Shown here: positions 14,886 to 22,032 of the stretch, one piece after another
Layout: each line of letters begins with the position of its first letter
Position numbering within the stretch: the stretch's first letter is position 1
Assembly: GCA_015064295.1 (NCBI GenBank)
Contig: SVSM01000014.1
Span: 1 to 37,118, forward strand
Direction of reading: 5' to 3'
Source of the DNA: Oscillospiraceae bacterium
GTDB taxonomy: Bacteria > Bacillota > Clostridia > Oscillospirales > CAG-272
Length of the DNA: 37,118 nt
Translations under genes and position numbers: made by a program
The notes under the pieces: model-generated
The model's database searches: none
Told to the model about the DNA's origin: nothing
What the model saw: only the letters and a program-made list of their open reading frames with translations

Positions 14886-15908
14886 ATGATGAAACGTAAC
14901 GTATTAACCTTGATTCTTGCATTGCTCCTCGCCCTTTCCCTTTTGGCCTCCTGTTCCAATACCGGAACACCCAATACGCCAGGCGTACCGGGCGGTTCCT
15001 CGGAGACCGGTGATTCCTCCAATCCTACCGACGATTATACTCTCCGCGTCGGTACCCTGAAGGGCCCTACCGGTATGGGAATGGCCAAAATGATCTCTGA
15101 CAACAAGACCAATAAGACCAAGGAGATCTCCCTTTTCGGTGCGCCCGAGGATCTCTCCGCCGCCCTCATCAACGGCTCTCTTGACGTGGCCGCCGTTCCT
15201 GTGAATCTGGCCGCCGTCATCAACAAGAGGACCAACGGCGGATACCTGGTTGCCGCCATCAACACTCTCGGCGTTCTCTACATCGTGGAGAACGGTGAGA
15301 CGCTGACCTCCCTTTCCGACCTGGAGGGCAAGACCCTTTATGCGACAGGCCAGGGCTCCACTCCCGAATATATGCTCAATTATATTCTCGAAAAGAACAA
15401 CCTGAAGGACAAGGTCACCGTGGAATGGAAGACCGAGCACAGCGAGCTTGCCACGCTTGCCGCCTCCGGCCAGGTAACCTACGCCATGCTTCCCGAGCCC
15501 CACGTCACCACCACCCTCACCAAGAACTCCTCTCTCCGCGCCGCGATCAACCTGACGGAGGAATGGGACAAGGTCAGCGAGGGGCAGGCCGTTCAGGGTT
15601 GCCTCGTGGTGTCCAAAAAGGTGATCGACGAGCACAAGAGCGTTCTTGACGCTTTCCTTGACGAATACAAGGCGTCGGTTGACTTCGTAAACGGAAATAT
15701 TTCCGAGGCCGCCACCATGATTGCCGAGATCGGCATTGTGGGTGCCGCAGCGGTAGCAGAAAAAGCCATTCCCCGCTGCAACATCGTCTATATTGATGGG
15801 GACGCTATGGTCACATCGCTGAACGAATTCTATTCCGTTCTCTATCAGGCGAATCCCGCATCCGTAGGAGGAACGATGCCAAGTGAAGCTCTTTACTACA
15901 AGAAGTAA
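14886..15908 (+). CDS. ABC importer substrate-binding lipoprotein, NitT/TauT-like
   Basis: Extracytoplasmic solute-binding protein of 340 residues. It begins with a lipoprotein signal peptide ending in the lipobox LLASC (Cys at about residue 23), followed by a Thr/Gly/Pro/Ser-rich linker. The mature part has the layout of the SsuA/TauA/ThiY-like fold: LRVGTLKGPTGMGMAKM at the start of lobe one, a central GKTLYATGQGSTPEYML and VTYAMLPEPHVTTTL. Start ATG 14886 or 14889 follows AAAGGA. It is the first gene of a binding protein-permease-ATPase operon located just after the Crp/Fnr gene. The ligand could be a sulfonate, nitrate-like anion, pyrimidine precursor or another small molecule; sequence alone does not say. 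Confidence 0.88.
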   Translation: MMKRNVLTLILALLLALSLLASCSNTGTPNTPGVPGGSSETGDSSNPTDDYTLRVGTLKGPTGMGMAKMISDNKTNKTKEISLFGAPEDLSAALINGSLDVAAVPVNLAAVINKRTNGGYLVAAINTLGVLYIVENGETLTSLSDLEGKTLYATGQGSTPEYMLNYILEKNNLKDKVTVEWKTEHSELATLAASGQVTYAMLPEPHVTTTLTKNSSLRAAINLTEEWDKVSEGQAVQGCLVVSKKVIDEHKSVLDAFLDEYKASVDFVNGNISEAATMIAEIGIVGAAAVAEKAIPRCNIVYIDGDAMVTSLNEFYSVLYQANPASVGGTMPSEALYYKK

Positions 15909-16656
15909 GACCTCAACCCTGCTCTATATCGTCATCAGCGCCGTCTTCTGGACGGCGCTTTGGGCATTGGCCGCCCATCTCATCGGGATGGAGCTCCTTC
16001 TGCCCTCGCCCCTTCGTACCGTGACGCGGCTGGCGGAGCTTGCCGTCACCGCCGAATTCTGGCGGGCGGCCGGTATGTCGCTTCTGCGCATTGGCACGGG
16101 TTTTTTGATGGGCGTTTTGGCAGGCACCCTGCTTGCCGTCCCAACCGCCCTTCTTCGGCCGGCGGATATTCTCTTTTCCCCCCTGAATACCGTCGTTCGC
16201 GCAACACCGGTAGCCTCGTTTATCATTTTGGCCCTTGTCTGGATCGAAAGGGGACGGGTTCCCAGCTTCATCGCCTTTCTCATGGTCACGCCCATCGTAT
16301 GGAGCAGTCTGAAAACCGCCATACAAAACGTCGATCCACAGCTAACCGAAATGGCACAGTGCTACCGATTGGGGGTGGGCAAACGGATCACCCTGCTCTA
16401 TCTGCCTGCCGTTATGCCCCAGTACGCCGCTTCTATGATCACCTCCCTGGGCCTTGCCTGGAAGGCGGGAATTGCCGCCGAGGTGCTCTGCCGTCCCGAC
16501 GTCGCCATCGGCACCGATCTTTATGAATCCAAAATTTATTTGGAAACCGCCGATCTCTTTGCCTATACCGCCGCCGTCATTCTCTTGAGCGTGGTGATGG
16601 AGCTATGCTTCCGTGCGCTGATCGGCCGCCTCGTCCGAAAGGAGGAACGCGCATGA
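15883..16656 (+). CDS. ABC importer permease, NitT/TauT (SsuC-like) family
   Basis: Inner-membrane permease of 257 residues with six or so membrane helices and the cytoplasmic coupling segment around LTEMAQCYRLGVGKRITLLYLPAVMPQY (EAA-type loop contacting the ATPase). It begins at GTG 15883, inside the last 26 bp of the binding-protein gene, with AGGAGG at 15866-15871. The overlap points to translational coupling. It ends in a 4-bp overlap with the ATPase gene. Family knowledge places it with aliphatic sulfonate, taurine, nitrate and hydroxymethylpyrimidine importers. Confidence 0.88.
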   Translation: MKLFTTRSKTSTLLYIVISAVFWTALWALAAHLIGMELLLPSPLRTVTRLAELAVTAEFWRAAGMSLLRIGTGFLMGVLAGTLLAVPTALLRPADILFSPLNTVVRATPVASFIILALVWIERGRVPSFIAFLMVTPIVWSSLKTAIQNVDPQLTEMAQCYRLGVGKRITLLYLPAVMPQYAASMITSLGLAWKAGIAAEVLCRPDVAIGTDLYESKIYLETADLFAYTAAVILLSVVMELCFRALIGRLVRKEERA

Positions 16657-17249
16657 TTCTGCTTTCAAATCTGTCGAAATCCTTTGGTACGAACCGTTTA
16701 TTTGACGAGCTTTCCTTTTCGTTGGATCGCGGAGTTTACTGTCTTGGCGGTCCCTCGGGATGCGGCAAGACCACCCTTGGGCGGATCCTCGTCGGTCTTG
16801 AGAAGGCCGACGGCGGCACCGTCTCCGGCGTCGTCGGCCATCCCGTGATCCTGTTTCAGGAGCAGCGGCTGCTCCCATCGATTTCGGCCCTCCGTAACGT
16901 ATCCAGTGTATCAAAGGACAAGGATGCCCTTTCCGACGCCGCCACCCTACTAAAACGCCTCGGCTTTTCGGAGGAGGACATGGACAAGCACCCCAACGCT
17001 CTGTCGGGCGGGATGCAGCAGCGTGTCGCAATTGCGCGGGCGCTCCTTTTCGCAAAGGAATACGAGGGCAATCTGGCACTCCTTGACGAGCCCTTTCGCG
17101 GTCTTGACCCCGACATGAAGGCTGTGGTTGCGGATATGATCCGCGAGGAGCTTGCCGATCGTGCCGTCCTCGTTATTACTCACGACGAGAGCGACGCTTC
17201 CCTCCTTTGCGGAAAATGGCTGCCCTTCTTTGGTTCACCGAGCAAATAA
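16653..17249 (+). CDS. ABC importer ATPase, NitT/TauT family
   Basis: Nucleotide-binding subunit of the same importer, 198 residues, somewhat short for the family. Walker A GPSGCGKTT (residues 33-41), signature [16 protein letters not shown], Walker B LALLDEPFRGLD and the switch His in VLVITHDES are all intact. The start ATG 16653 overlaps the permease stop (ATGA) and is preceded by AAAGGAGGAA; an in-frame extension back to 16605 lies inside the permease gene and is rejected. A terminator follows, closing the operon. Confidence 0.9.
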   Translation: MILLSNLSKSFGTNRLFDELSFSLDRGVYCLGGPSGCGKTTLGRILVGLEKADGGTVSGVVGHPVILFQEQRLLPSISALRNVSSVSKDKDALSDAATLLKRLGFSEEDMDKHPNALSGGMQQRVAIARALLFAKEYEGNLALLDEPFRGLDPDMKAVVADMIREELADRAVLVITHDESDASLLCGKWLPFFGSPSK

Positions 17250-17252
17250 CCG

Positions 17253-17277
17253 AAAAACGGTGAAATTTCCGTTTTTT
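17253..17277 (+). terminator. Intrinsic terminator of the ABC importer operon
   Basis: AAAAACGG (17253-17260) pairs with CCGTTTTT (17269-17276) around an 8-nt loop, ending in a T6 run. It is 3 bp after the ATPase stop. Confidence 0.75.
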
Positions 17278-17280
17278 CCC

Positions 17281-17309
17281 TTGCGCCGCCCCGCAATCTG
17301 TGGTATACT
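17281..17309 (+). promoter_or_regulatory. Promoter of ispD-ispF
   Basis: TTGCGC (17281-17286), 17-bp spacer ending TGG (extended -10), TATACT (17304-17309), 30 bp before ispD. Confidence 0.78.
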
Positions 17310-17339
17310 GTTAGTATTATCAGGAAATGAGGCAGCTCC

Positions 17340-18098
17340 ATGAGTAAGGTTTCTCAATTTCTAAATAAGCTGACTGACCGCATCGTCGGCATCGACGCCA
17401 AATTCAACTCCGCCATCATCGTGGCCGGGGGGATCGGCAGCCGTGCCATGACCGACGGCTCAACGAAGCAAATGGCGCCGCTTCTCGGCATCCCCGTGGT
17501 GGCCAGAACGATCGCTGTCTTTGAAAGCTGCCGTTTTATCCACGAGATCATCGTCGTCGCCAGGGAGGATGAGATCCCTCTGTACGACCAAATGCAGGTA
17601 ACCTACGGCTGGCACAAGGTCGTTGCCGTGGTCGCAGGGGGCGAAACGAGACAGGAATCGGTTTTGCGCGGCTTTAAGAGCATCTCCGACAAATCGGACT
17701 TCGTCTATATCCACGACGCCGCCCGCTGTCTTGTTACCCAAAAGATGATTGCCGACGTGGGACACGCCGCCGTCTTCCACGGTGCCGCCATTGCCGCCCA
17801 CAGGGCCTCCGATACCGTAAAAACGGAGGAAGGCAAGACGCTCTCCACCCTTGATCGCAGCAAGGTCTGGCTGGCACAGACGCCCCAGGTCTTTATGACC
17901 GATCTCTACCGTGCCGCCGCCTATTCAGCCCTCAAGGACGGAAGCAAGGTGACCGACGACGCCATGATGGCGGAAACCCTCGGCTTCTCGGTGATCCCCG
18001 TGGAGTGCGGCACCGAAAACATCAAGATCACTCACCCCATCGATTTCGTCATTGCAGAGGCGATTCTCAACCACAGGAATAGCGAGGTGTCATCATGA
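17340..18098 (+). CDS. ispD: 2-C-methyl-D-erythritol 4-phosphate cytidylyltransferase
   Basis: Cytosolic MEP-pathway enzyme that joins MEP and CTP to give CDP-methylerythritol for isoprenoid synthesis. The 252-residue protein has the IspD nucleotidyltransferase fold: nucleotide-binding loop [20 protein letters not shown] (about residues 26-45), [16 protein letters not shown], and a C-terminal [17 protein letters not shown] typical of the family. Two features depart from the usual pattern: an N-terminal extension of about 24 residues, and STKQ where PKQ is usual (the Lys is kept). Start ATG 17340 is fixed by its promoter. It overlaps ispF by 4 bp, and this neighbour makes IspD far more likely than a ribitol/TarI-type cytidylyltransferase. 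Confidence 0.9.
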   Translation: MSKVSQFLNKLTDRIVGIDAKFNSAIIVAGGIGSRAMTDGSTKQMAPLLGIPVVARTIAVFESCRFIHEIIVVAREDEIPLYDQMQVTYGWHKVVAVVAGGETRQESVLRGFKSISDKSDFVYIHDAARCLVTQKMIADVGHAAVFHGAAIAAHRASDTVKTEEGKTLSTLDRSKVWLAQTPQVFMTDLYRAAAYSALKDGSKVTDDAMMAETLGFSVIPVECGTENIKITHPIDFVIAEAILNHRNSEVSS

Positions 18099-18574
18099 CC
18101 GATTTCCGCATCGGCCACGGCTACGATGTTCATCGGCTCGTCCCCGATCGCAAGCTGATCCTGGGGGGCGTGACCATACCCTATGACCTGGGACTGCTCG
18201 GCCATTCCGACGCCGACGTATTGACACACGCCGTCATGGACGCACTGATCGGCGCAATGGGTCTGGGAGACATCGGAAAGCACTTCCCCGACAGTGACGA
18301 GCGTTACCGCGGCATCGACAGCTTAAAGCTTGCGGAACGGGTTGCCGTACTGCTACGGGAAAACGGCTTTACCGTCTCAAATATTGACGCTACCGTCGTG
18401 GCGCAAAGCCCCAAGCTGGCCCCCTATCTTCCCCAAATGAAGGAAAACCTGGCGACGGTCTTTTCTATCCCCGCCCAGCGGGTAAACGTAAAGGCCACAA
18501 CTGAGGAGCATCTCGGCTTCACCGGTAGCGGTGAGGGCATTGCCGCCCACGCCGTCTGCTTGATCAGCAAATAA
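18095..18574 (+). CDS. ispF: 2-C-methyl-D-erythritol 2,4-cyclodiphosphate synthase
   Basis: Trimeric MEP-pathway enzyme that cyclises CDP-ME 2-phosphate and releases CMP. The 159-residue length is standard. The zinc ligands Asp11, His13 (GHGYDVHRL) and His45 ([15 protein letters not shown]) are present, as is [13 protein letters not shown] and the C-terminal [15 protein letters not shown] that shapes the active site. Its ATG overlaps the ispD stop (ATGA), so the pair is translationally coupled. The stop codon overlaps the T-tract of a minus-strand terminator belonging to the candidate RNA gene downstream. Confidence 0.96.
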   Translation: MTDFRIGHGYDVHRLVPDRKLILGGVTIPYDLGLLGHSDADVLTHAVMDALIGAMGLGDIGKHFPDSDERYRGIDSLKLAERVAVLLRENGFTVSNIDATVVAQSPKLAPYLPQMKENLATVFSIPAQRVNVKATTEEHLGFTGSGEGIAAHAVCLISK

Positions 18575-18608
18575 AAAGGAAGCCGTCCCGCATAGCGAAA
18601 CGGCCTCC
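18573..18608 (-). terminator. Intrinsic terminator on the minus strand
   Basis: A 9-bp stem with one G-T pair (plus-strand arms 18578-18586 and 18600-18608), followed on the minus strand by T5. No T-run follows on the plus strand, so its polarity is minus. Confidence 0.7.
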
Positions 18609-18791
18609 CAAGGGCTCCCGATCCGATTTCTTTGTTTACGTCCTTCTCGTTATACGTCCCTTCGGACGGGCAGACACCTGTACACGGCGACGGAGATTTC
18701 CGTCTGCTTTCATCCTATGAAAAGAACGGCGGTCTGCCACCGTGCAACCAACGGTGGTCACCAAGCAGATTCCGCCTATTCCTTACAAGCC
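18573..18791 (-). ncRNA. Candidate structured small RNA gene (unassigned)
   Basis: The ispF-rpe gap has no convincing ORF but is dense in secondary structure. On the minus strand it is framed by an extended -10 (TGATATACT, 18806-18798) and an intrinsic terminator (GGAGGCCGT pairing with ACGGCTTCC at 18608-18578, then T5 at 18577-18573), predicting an RNA of about 220 nt. Inside are CCACCGT/ACGGTGG (7 bp) nested in GGCGG...CCGCC, GACGGA/TCCGTC, CGTCC/GGACG, CTTTTCAT/ATGAAAG, and a closing helix AAGGCTT/GAGCCCTT near the ends. It does not show the landmarks of tmRNA, RNase P RNA or SRP RNA; a divergent 6S RNA is conceivable. There is no good -35, and the plus-strand alternative lacks a terminator. 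Confidence 0.5.
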
Positions 18792-18797
18792 TTCAAA

Positions 18798-18806
18798 AGT
18801 ATATCA
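18798..18806 (-). promoter_or_regulatory. Extended -10 promoter for the candidate RNA
   Basis: Minus-strand TGA-TATACT (18806-18798). No -35 of quality at 16-18 bp; the TGn extension may compensate. The only TTGACA in the region (18840-18835) is 31 bp from the -10 and too far to be used. Confidence 0.45.
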
Positions 18807-18833
18807 TTTTTCAAATAAAAACCGAGGTTTGCC

Positions 18834-19490
18834 ATGTCAAAAAAAATTATCATTTCCCCCTCCGTCCTTGCCTGTGATTTCGGCTACGCCGCCGACGGTA
18901 TCAAGAAGGTGGCCGATGCCGGTGCCGAATACCTCCATCTCGACGTGATGGACGGTATGTTCGTACCGAATATCTCCTTCGGTCCCGATTTTATCAAGTC
19001 GCTCCGTCCCTACTCCCCCGCCGTATTTGATACCCACCTGATGATCATGGACCCCATGCGCTATATTGACGCCTTTGCCGCTGCCGGCTCTGACATCATT
19101 ACCATTCATCTTGAGAGCTGCGACAACGTGGCCGAGGTGCTCCGCTACATCCGCAGCAAGGGCATTAAGGCCGGCATCGTGATTAAGCCCGCGACTCCCG
19201 TAGAGGCCCTCCGCGAGTATCTGCCCCTGATCGACATGATCCTCATCATGTCGGTGGAGCCAGGCTTTGGCGGCCAGTCCTTTATTCCCGCCTCCCTTGA
19301 CAAGCTCCGCGAGGCCCGCGCCATGATCGAGGCATCGTGCTATGACATTGACCTTGAGGTGGACGGCGGCGTTACCCCCGCCAACATTCACGAGATCCTT
19401 GCCGCCGGTGCCAACGTCATCGTGGCAGGCTCGGCCGTCTTCCGCGCCGCCGATCCCGCCGCGGCTGTCAAACAGCTGAAGGGCGAATAA
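18834..19490 (+). CDS. rpe: Ribulose-phosphate 3-epimerase
   Basis: Metal-dependent TIM-barrel enzyme interconverting ribulose 5-phosphate and xylulose 5-phosphate in the pentose phosphate pathway. The 218-residue length is normal. Diagnostic segments are SPSVLACDFGYAADGIKKV at the N-terminus, LHLDVMDGMFVPNISFGP (catalytic Asp and metal site), FDTHLMIMDP, MSVEPGFGGQSFI and the second catalytic Asp in LEVDGGVTPANI. Start ATG 18834 follows a modest GAGG. No consensus promoter is seen, but a weak plus-strand -10 may overlap the promoter of the opposing RNA. A 14-bp hairpin follows the stop. Confidence 0.96.
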   Translation: MSKKIIISPSVLACDFGYAADGIKKVADAGAEYLHLDVMDGMFVPNISFGPDFIKSLRPYSPAVFDTHLMIMDPMRYIDAFAAAGSDIITIHLESCDNVAEVLRYIRSKGIKAGIVIKPATPVEALREYLPLIDMILIMSVEPGFGGQSFIPASLDKLREARAMIEASCYDIDLEVDGGVTPANIHEILAAGANVIVAGSAVFRAADPAAAVKQLKGE

Positions 19491-19504
19491 CCGAGAATTT
19501 TCCT

Positions 19505-19535
19505 TACCGCCCGACCGACTTTCGGTCGGGCGGTA
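19505..19535 (+). terminator. Hairpin terminator after rpe
   Basis: TACCGCCCGACCGA (19505-19518) is perfectly complementary to 19522-19535 with a 3-nt loop. The T-tail is poor (GCCGTTTCTG). Confidence 0.7.
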
Positions 19536-19595
19536 GCCGTTTCTGTGCCCCTCTCCGCTTCGACAAAAAAATATCAACTTTTTTTGAAAAATCCC

Positions 19596-19624
19596 TTGAC
19601 AAGCCATGCCTTTTCTGCTATAAT
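19596..19624 (+). promoter_or_regulatory. Promoter of tRNA-Thr
   Basis: Consensus TTGACA (19596-19601), 17-bp spacer and TATAAT (19619-19624), 23 bp before the mature tRNA 5' end. Confidence 0.92.
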
Positions 19625-19647
19625 ATCATACGTTGACCGAAGGTCAT

Positions 19648-19723
19648 GCTGCTATGGCTCAGTTGGTAGAGCACATCCTTGGTAAGGATGAGGTCATCAG
19701 TTCGACTCTGATTAGCAGCTCCA
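19648..19723 (+). tRNA. tRNA-Thr (anticodon GGT)
   Basis: A complete cloverleaf: acceptor GCTGCTA pairing with TAGCAGC, D-arm with AGTTGGTAGA, anticodon stem CATCC/GGATG around loop TTGGTAA (anticodon GGT), T-arm TTCGACT and an encoded CCA at the 3' end. It has its own promoter and terminator. Confidence 0.95.
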
Positions 19724-19727
19724 AAAA

Positions 19728-19755
19728 CACCAAGCGAATTTCGCTTGGTGTTTTT
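19728..19755 (+). terminator. Intrinsic terminator of tRNA-Thr
   Basis: CACCAAGCGA pairs with TCGCTTGGTG (19728-19737 / 19741-19750), followed by T5. It starts 4 nt after the encoded CCA. Confidence 0.9.
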
Positions 19756-19770
19756 CTTTTCAAAAATATT

Positions 19771-19801
19771 ATGCCTCCCGTTCGGACGGGAGGCATTTTT
19801 C
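19771..19801. terminator. Terminator facing the aminotransferase operon
   Basis: ATGCCTCCCGT (19771-19781) pairs with ACGGGAGGCAT (19786-19796) around a TCGG loop. T-runs exist on both sides (TTTTT on plus, AATATTTTTG on minus). It lies 5 bp beyond the stop of the minus-strand aminotransferase gene. Confidence 0.85.
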
Positions 19802-19805
19802 TATC

Positions 19806-21056
19806 TTACGAGTGACGATCCTTGATCACCGAGAAGGCCTCGTCGGCCACCGCAATGGTCTCGGCAATATCCTCATCGGTAAGAGAGGCATTGATGAAGT
19901 GATTATGGTGATTGGTAAAGTATACGCCGCGTTTGACGCATTCAGCGATCCACTCCTGATGCAGCATCAGAGAGGGATCGTCGGCCAACCGCAGATAGAA
20001 CAGCGACGGCACGCCGCTGACGCGGAGATCGTAGCCGTATTTCTTGCCGGCAGCGATCAGGCCGTCCTTCAGCTTGGTACCCTTCTCAATGAGAAGCTTG
20101 GGAGCGTTGATCTCGCGGAGCTTGGTGATACAGGCAATACCGGCTGCAAAGGGCACGGCGGAGAGCCAGTAGCTTCCCGTGTAGGACAGCGAGGAGGCCG
20201 CGTTCTTTAAGAAGTTCTTTCCGCAAAGAGCCGAGACGTTATAGCCATTGGCCAGTGCCTTACAGAAGCAGATCAGGTCTGCCTCAAAGCCAAAGTAATG
20301 GTCGCTTCCCGCCAGGTCAAGACGGAAGCCGGCCCGCACGTCGTCGATGATCAGCACGGTATCGTTGTCAGTGCAGAGCTTCCTTACCTTCTGCCAGAAA
20401 TCCTTTTCGGGGAGACGGTTGTCCATAAAGTTGTTGTGCATATAGGGCTGTGCGATAACGGCGGCGATCTGTCCCTTATAGCGGTCAAAGGTCTCGGCTA
20501 CGGCGTCGTAGTCGTTCCAGTCGAGGTAGATGTTGTTGCAGACGTCCTCCTCGGTGACGCCGGCGTAGTCGATCTTCTGCGTCCAGGGGGAGATGCCGTG
20601 ATAGTAGCCCTTAAAGAAGATGACCTTCTTTCTGTGGGTATAGGCGCGGGACACCATGACCGCCATGGTGGTCACGTCGTTTCCGTTCTTGGCGAAGAAG
20701 GCCCAATCGGCGGTGGCAACGGTGTCCACCAGAAGCTCGGCAAACTCGATCATCTTGGTGCTGGGTGCGGTGGTGCAGTCGCCCAGCTTACGCTGTGCCG
20801 CCGCGGCGGCGTCCACGTCGGGATCGTTATAGCCCAGGATGTTCGGGCCGTAGGCGCACATATAGTCGATAAAACGGTTGCCGTCGACGTCCCAAAAATA
20901 GCTCCCCTGTGCTCTTTCCGAGAAGAAGGGGAAGGCAGACACCGGCACAAAGCATCCTTCCGCCGGACCCTGATGGCCGTAAATACCGGAGGGAATGACC
21001 TTTTCGGCGCGGGCAAAGGCCTCGCGGCTCTTGGTGTAATCGTTGATCTTAAACAT
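19806..21056 (-). CDS. Class III PLP-dependent aminotransferase, GSA-aminomutase-like
   Basis: Pyridoxal-phosphate enzyme of 416 residues, similar in outline to glutamate-1-semialdehyde 2,1-aminomutase and related omega-aminotransferases. Visible parts are the N-terminal VIPSGIYGHQGPAEG, YFWDVDGNRFIDYMCAYGPNILGY typical of class III, FFAKNGNDVTTMAVMVSRAYT, the PLP-contacting Asp in LIIDDVRAGFR, and the Schiff-base Lys in LICFCKALANGYNVSAL. The last differs from the GGGLPVGA that follows the Lys in true HemL, so a role in haem synthesis is doubtful. The start is ATG 21056 with GGAAAGGAAGG upstream; an in-frame ATG at 21080 overlapping the previous stop has no ribosome binding site. It is the second gene of an operon with the SCP2-like gene 20 bp upstream. 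Substrate unknown. Confidence 0.82.
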   Translation of the reverse strand: MFKINDYTKSREAFARAEKVIPSGIYGHQGPAEGCFVPVSAFPFFSERAQGSYFWDVDGNRFIDYMCAYGPNILGYNDPDVDAAAAAQRKLGDCTTAPSTKMIEFAELLVDTVATADWAFFAKNGNDVTTMAVMVSRAYTHRKKVIFFKGYYHGISPWTQKIDYAGVTEEDVCNNIYLDWNDYDAVAETFDRYKGQIAAVIAQPYMHNNFMDNRLPEKDFWQKVRKLCTDNDTVLIIDDVRAGFRLDLAGSDHYFGFEADLICFCKALANGYNVSALCGKNFLKNAASSLSYTGSYWLSAVPFAAGIACITKLREINAPKLLIEKGTKLKDGLIAAGKKYGYDLRVSGVPSLFYLRLADDPSLMLHQEWIAECVKRGVYFTNHHNHFINASLTDEDIAETIAVADEAFSVIKDRHS

Positions 21057-21076
21057 AGTATCCTTCCTTTCCAGTC

Positions 21077-21832
21077 TCATGCAAGATACAGGGCGACCCG
21101 ATCCAGGATGCGGTTCATATTGTCGATCATGGAGATCATGCCCCCGATGACCACCTTGCCGTGTCCCACTGAGGCCACGCTGTTGACCTTGCCGTCGAAG
21201 AGGTCGCTTGCCAGCTTGAGATCCTCGAAGATCATGTAAGAGAAGCAGGCTTCCGGCATTTCGTGAACGGTGGTGAGGGTGTGGTCCTTGGCGATGATCG
21301 CGGCTCCCACTACGTCACCGATAGCCATTTTGGCAGTTCCATCCACAATGTAGGAGGCGCTGGCCTGACCGACCTTATCGTGATTGGCGATCTGGGAAAT
21401 GGCCTCCGATACCACGTAGAACTTCATGAGGGTAGCCACACGGAAAAATTCGGGATCGCGAAGATCCTCTTCGGTGGCGCGCAGATACTTGGAAAGCAGA
21501 TCCGTCAGTTTTATAAAGGGGCCGGTAAGAAAGCCGATCTTGGTAAATCCCTTGGAGGGAATGGGCGTCACGGTGCCGTCGATCATGCCGTTAAATTTTT
21601 CAGGCGATGAAAAAGGAAGCTTAATGTCACAAGGGGAGACGCCGGGAAGGACGGTACATCCTCCGTTCTCAAAGGCAAGGCGTCCTTCGGGGCCGTTTTT
21701 GACCGAAATGGCGATAGTTACCTTCTTATTGCCAAGAAGTGCTCTTGCTTCCGGCACCTGTCGGCAAAGCTCCGTTAAGGAGCCGAGAATACCGTGGAAG
21801 TTAATAAAGGCAAGGGTTCGTTGATCCGTCAT
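21077..21832 (-). CDS. SCP2 sterol-binding-domain-like protein (uncertain)
   Basis: A 251-residue soluble protein without signal peptide or membrane segments. The central part (SVKNGPEGRLAFENGGCTVL ... CDIKLPFSSPEKFNGMIDG, about residues 43-95) resembles the SCP2 sterol-carrier fold, which binds lipids or other hydrophobic ligands. The rest is alpha-helical and not recognised. Homologue identity is a pattern judgement, not a search result. The gene starts at ATG 21832 behind a good promoter and is the first gene of a two-gene operon with the class III aminotransferase, suggesting that it binds a substrate, product or acyl carrier of that enzyme. It is divergent from an SLC13/ArsB-type permease that might transport a related acid. 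Confidence 0.6.
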   Translation of the reverse strand: MTDQRTLAFINFHGILGSLTELCRQVPEARALLGNKKVTIAISVKNGPEGRLAFENGGCTVLPGVSPCDIKLPFSSPEKFNGMIDGTVTPIPSKGFTKIGFLTGPFIKLTDLLSKYLRATEEDLRDPEFFRVATLMKFYVVSEAISQIANHDKVGQASASYIVDGTAKMAIGDVVGAAIIAKDHTLTTVHEMPEACFSYMIFEDLKLASDLFDGKVNSVASVGHGKVVIGGMISMIDNMNRILDRVALYLA

Positions 21833-21881
21833 GATATGATCCTTTCTAAAACCGAGTAAGCTTCATATACCCATTTTAACT

Positions 21882-21910
21882 ATTATAGTATATTTTCCTT
21901 CCGATTGCAA
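21882..21910 (-). promoter_or_regulatory. Promoter of the SCP2-like/aminotransferase operon
   Basis: Minus-strand TTGCAA (21910-21905), 17-bp spacer, TATAAT (21887-21882), about 50 bp upstream of the first gene. Confidence 0.82.
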
Positions 21911-21973
21911 GAGTTTTGACGTAGCCCCACAAAACTTTTTACCCAAATGAATCATTCTTGTGAATCTTTGCGC

Positions 21974-22002
21974 TTGATAGCCGCCCCGGAATCTGTTATA
22001 AT
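21974..22002 (+). promoter_or_regulatory. Promoter of the SLC13/ArsB-type permease gene
   Basis: TTGATA (21974-21979), 17-bp spacer, TATAAT (21997-22002), 30 bp before the permease start and divergent from the operon promoter at 21882-21910. Confidence 0.85.
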
Positions 22003-22032
22003 TTTTTAGTACGCATAAAGAGAGGAAACGCT

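Noticed and set aside
15913..16326. Minus-strand frames of about 130 codons inside the permease gene
   Set aside because: Antisense shadows of an intact ABC permease with overlapping upstream and downstream operon genes.
18575..18833. SRP RNA, tmRNA or RNase P RNA
   Set aside because: None of the conserved cores (GGAAG tetraloop helix, CCA-ended tRNA-like domain, GAGGAAAGTCC) was found on either strand.
19806..21056. Assignment as hemL (glutamate-1-semialdehyde aminomutase)
   Set aside because: The region after the Schiff-base Lys differs from HemL and there are no other haem-synthesis genes around it.
20298..21239. A 313-codon frame antisense to the aminotransferase operon
   Set aside because: Shadow of the coding strand, rich in Val/Gly, no promoter or ribosome binding site.
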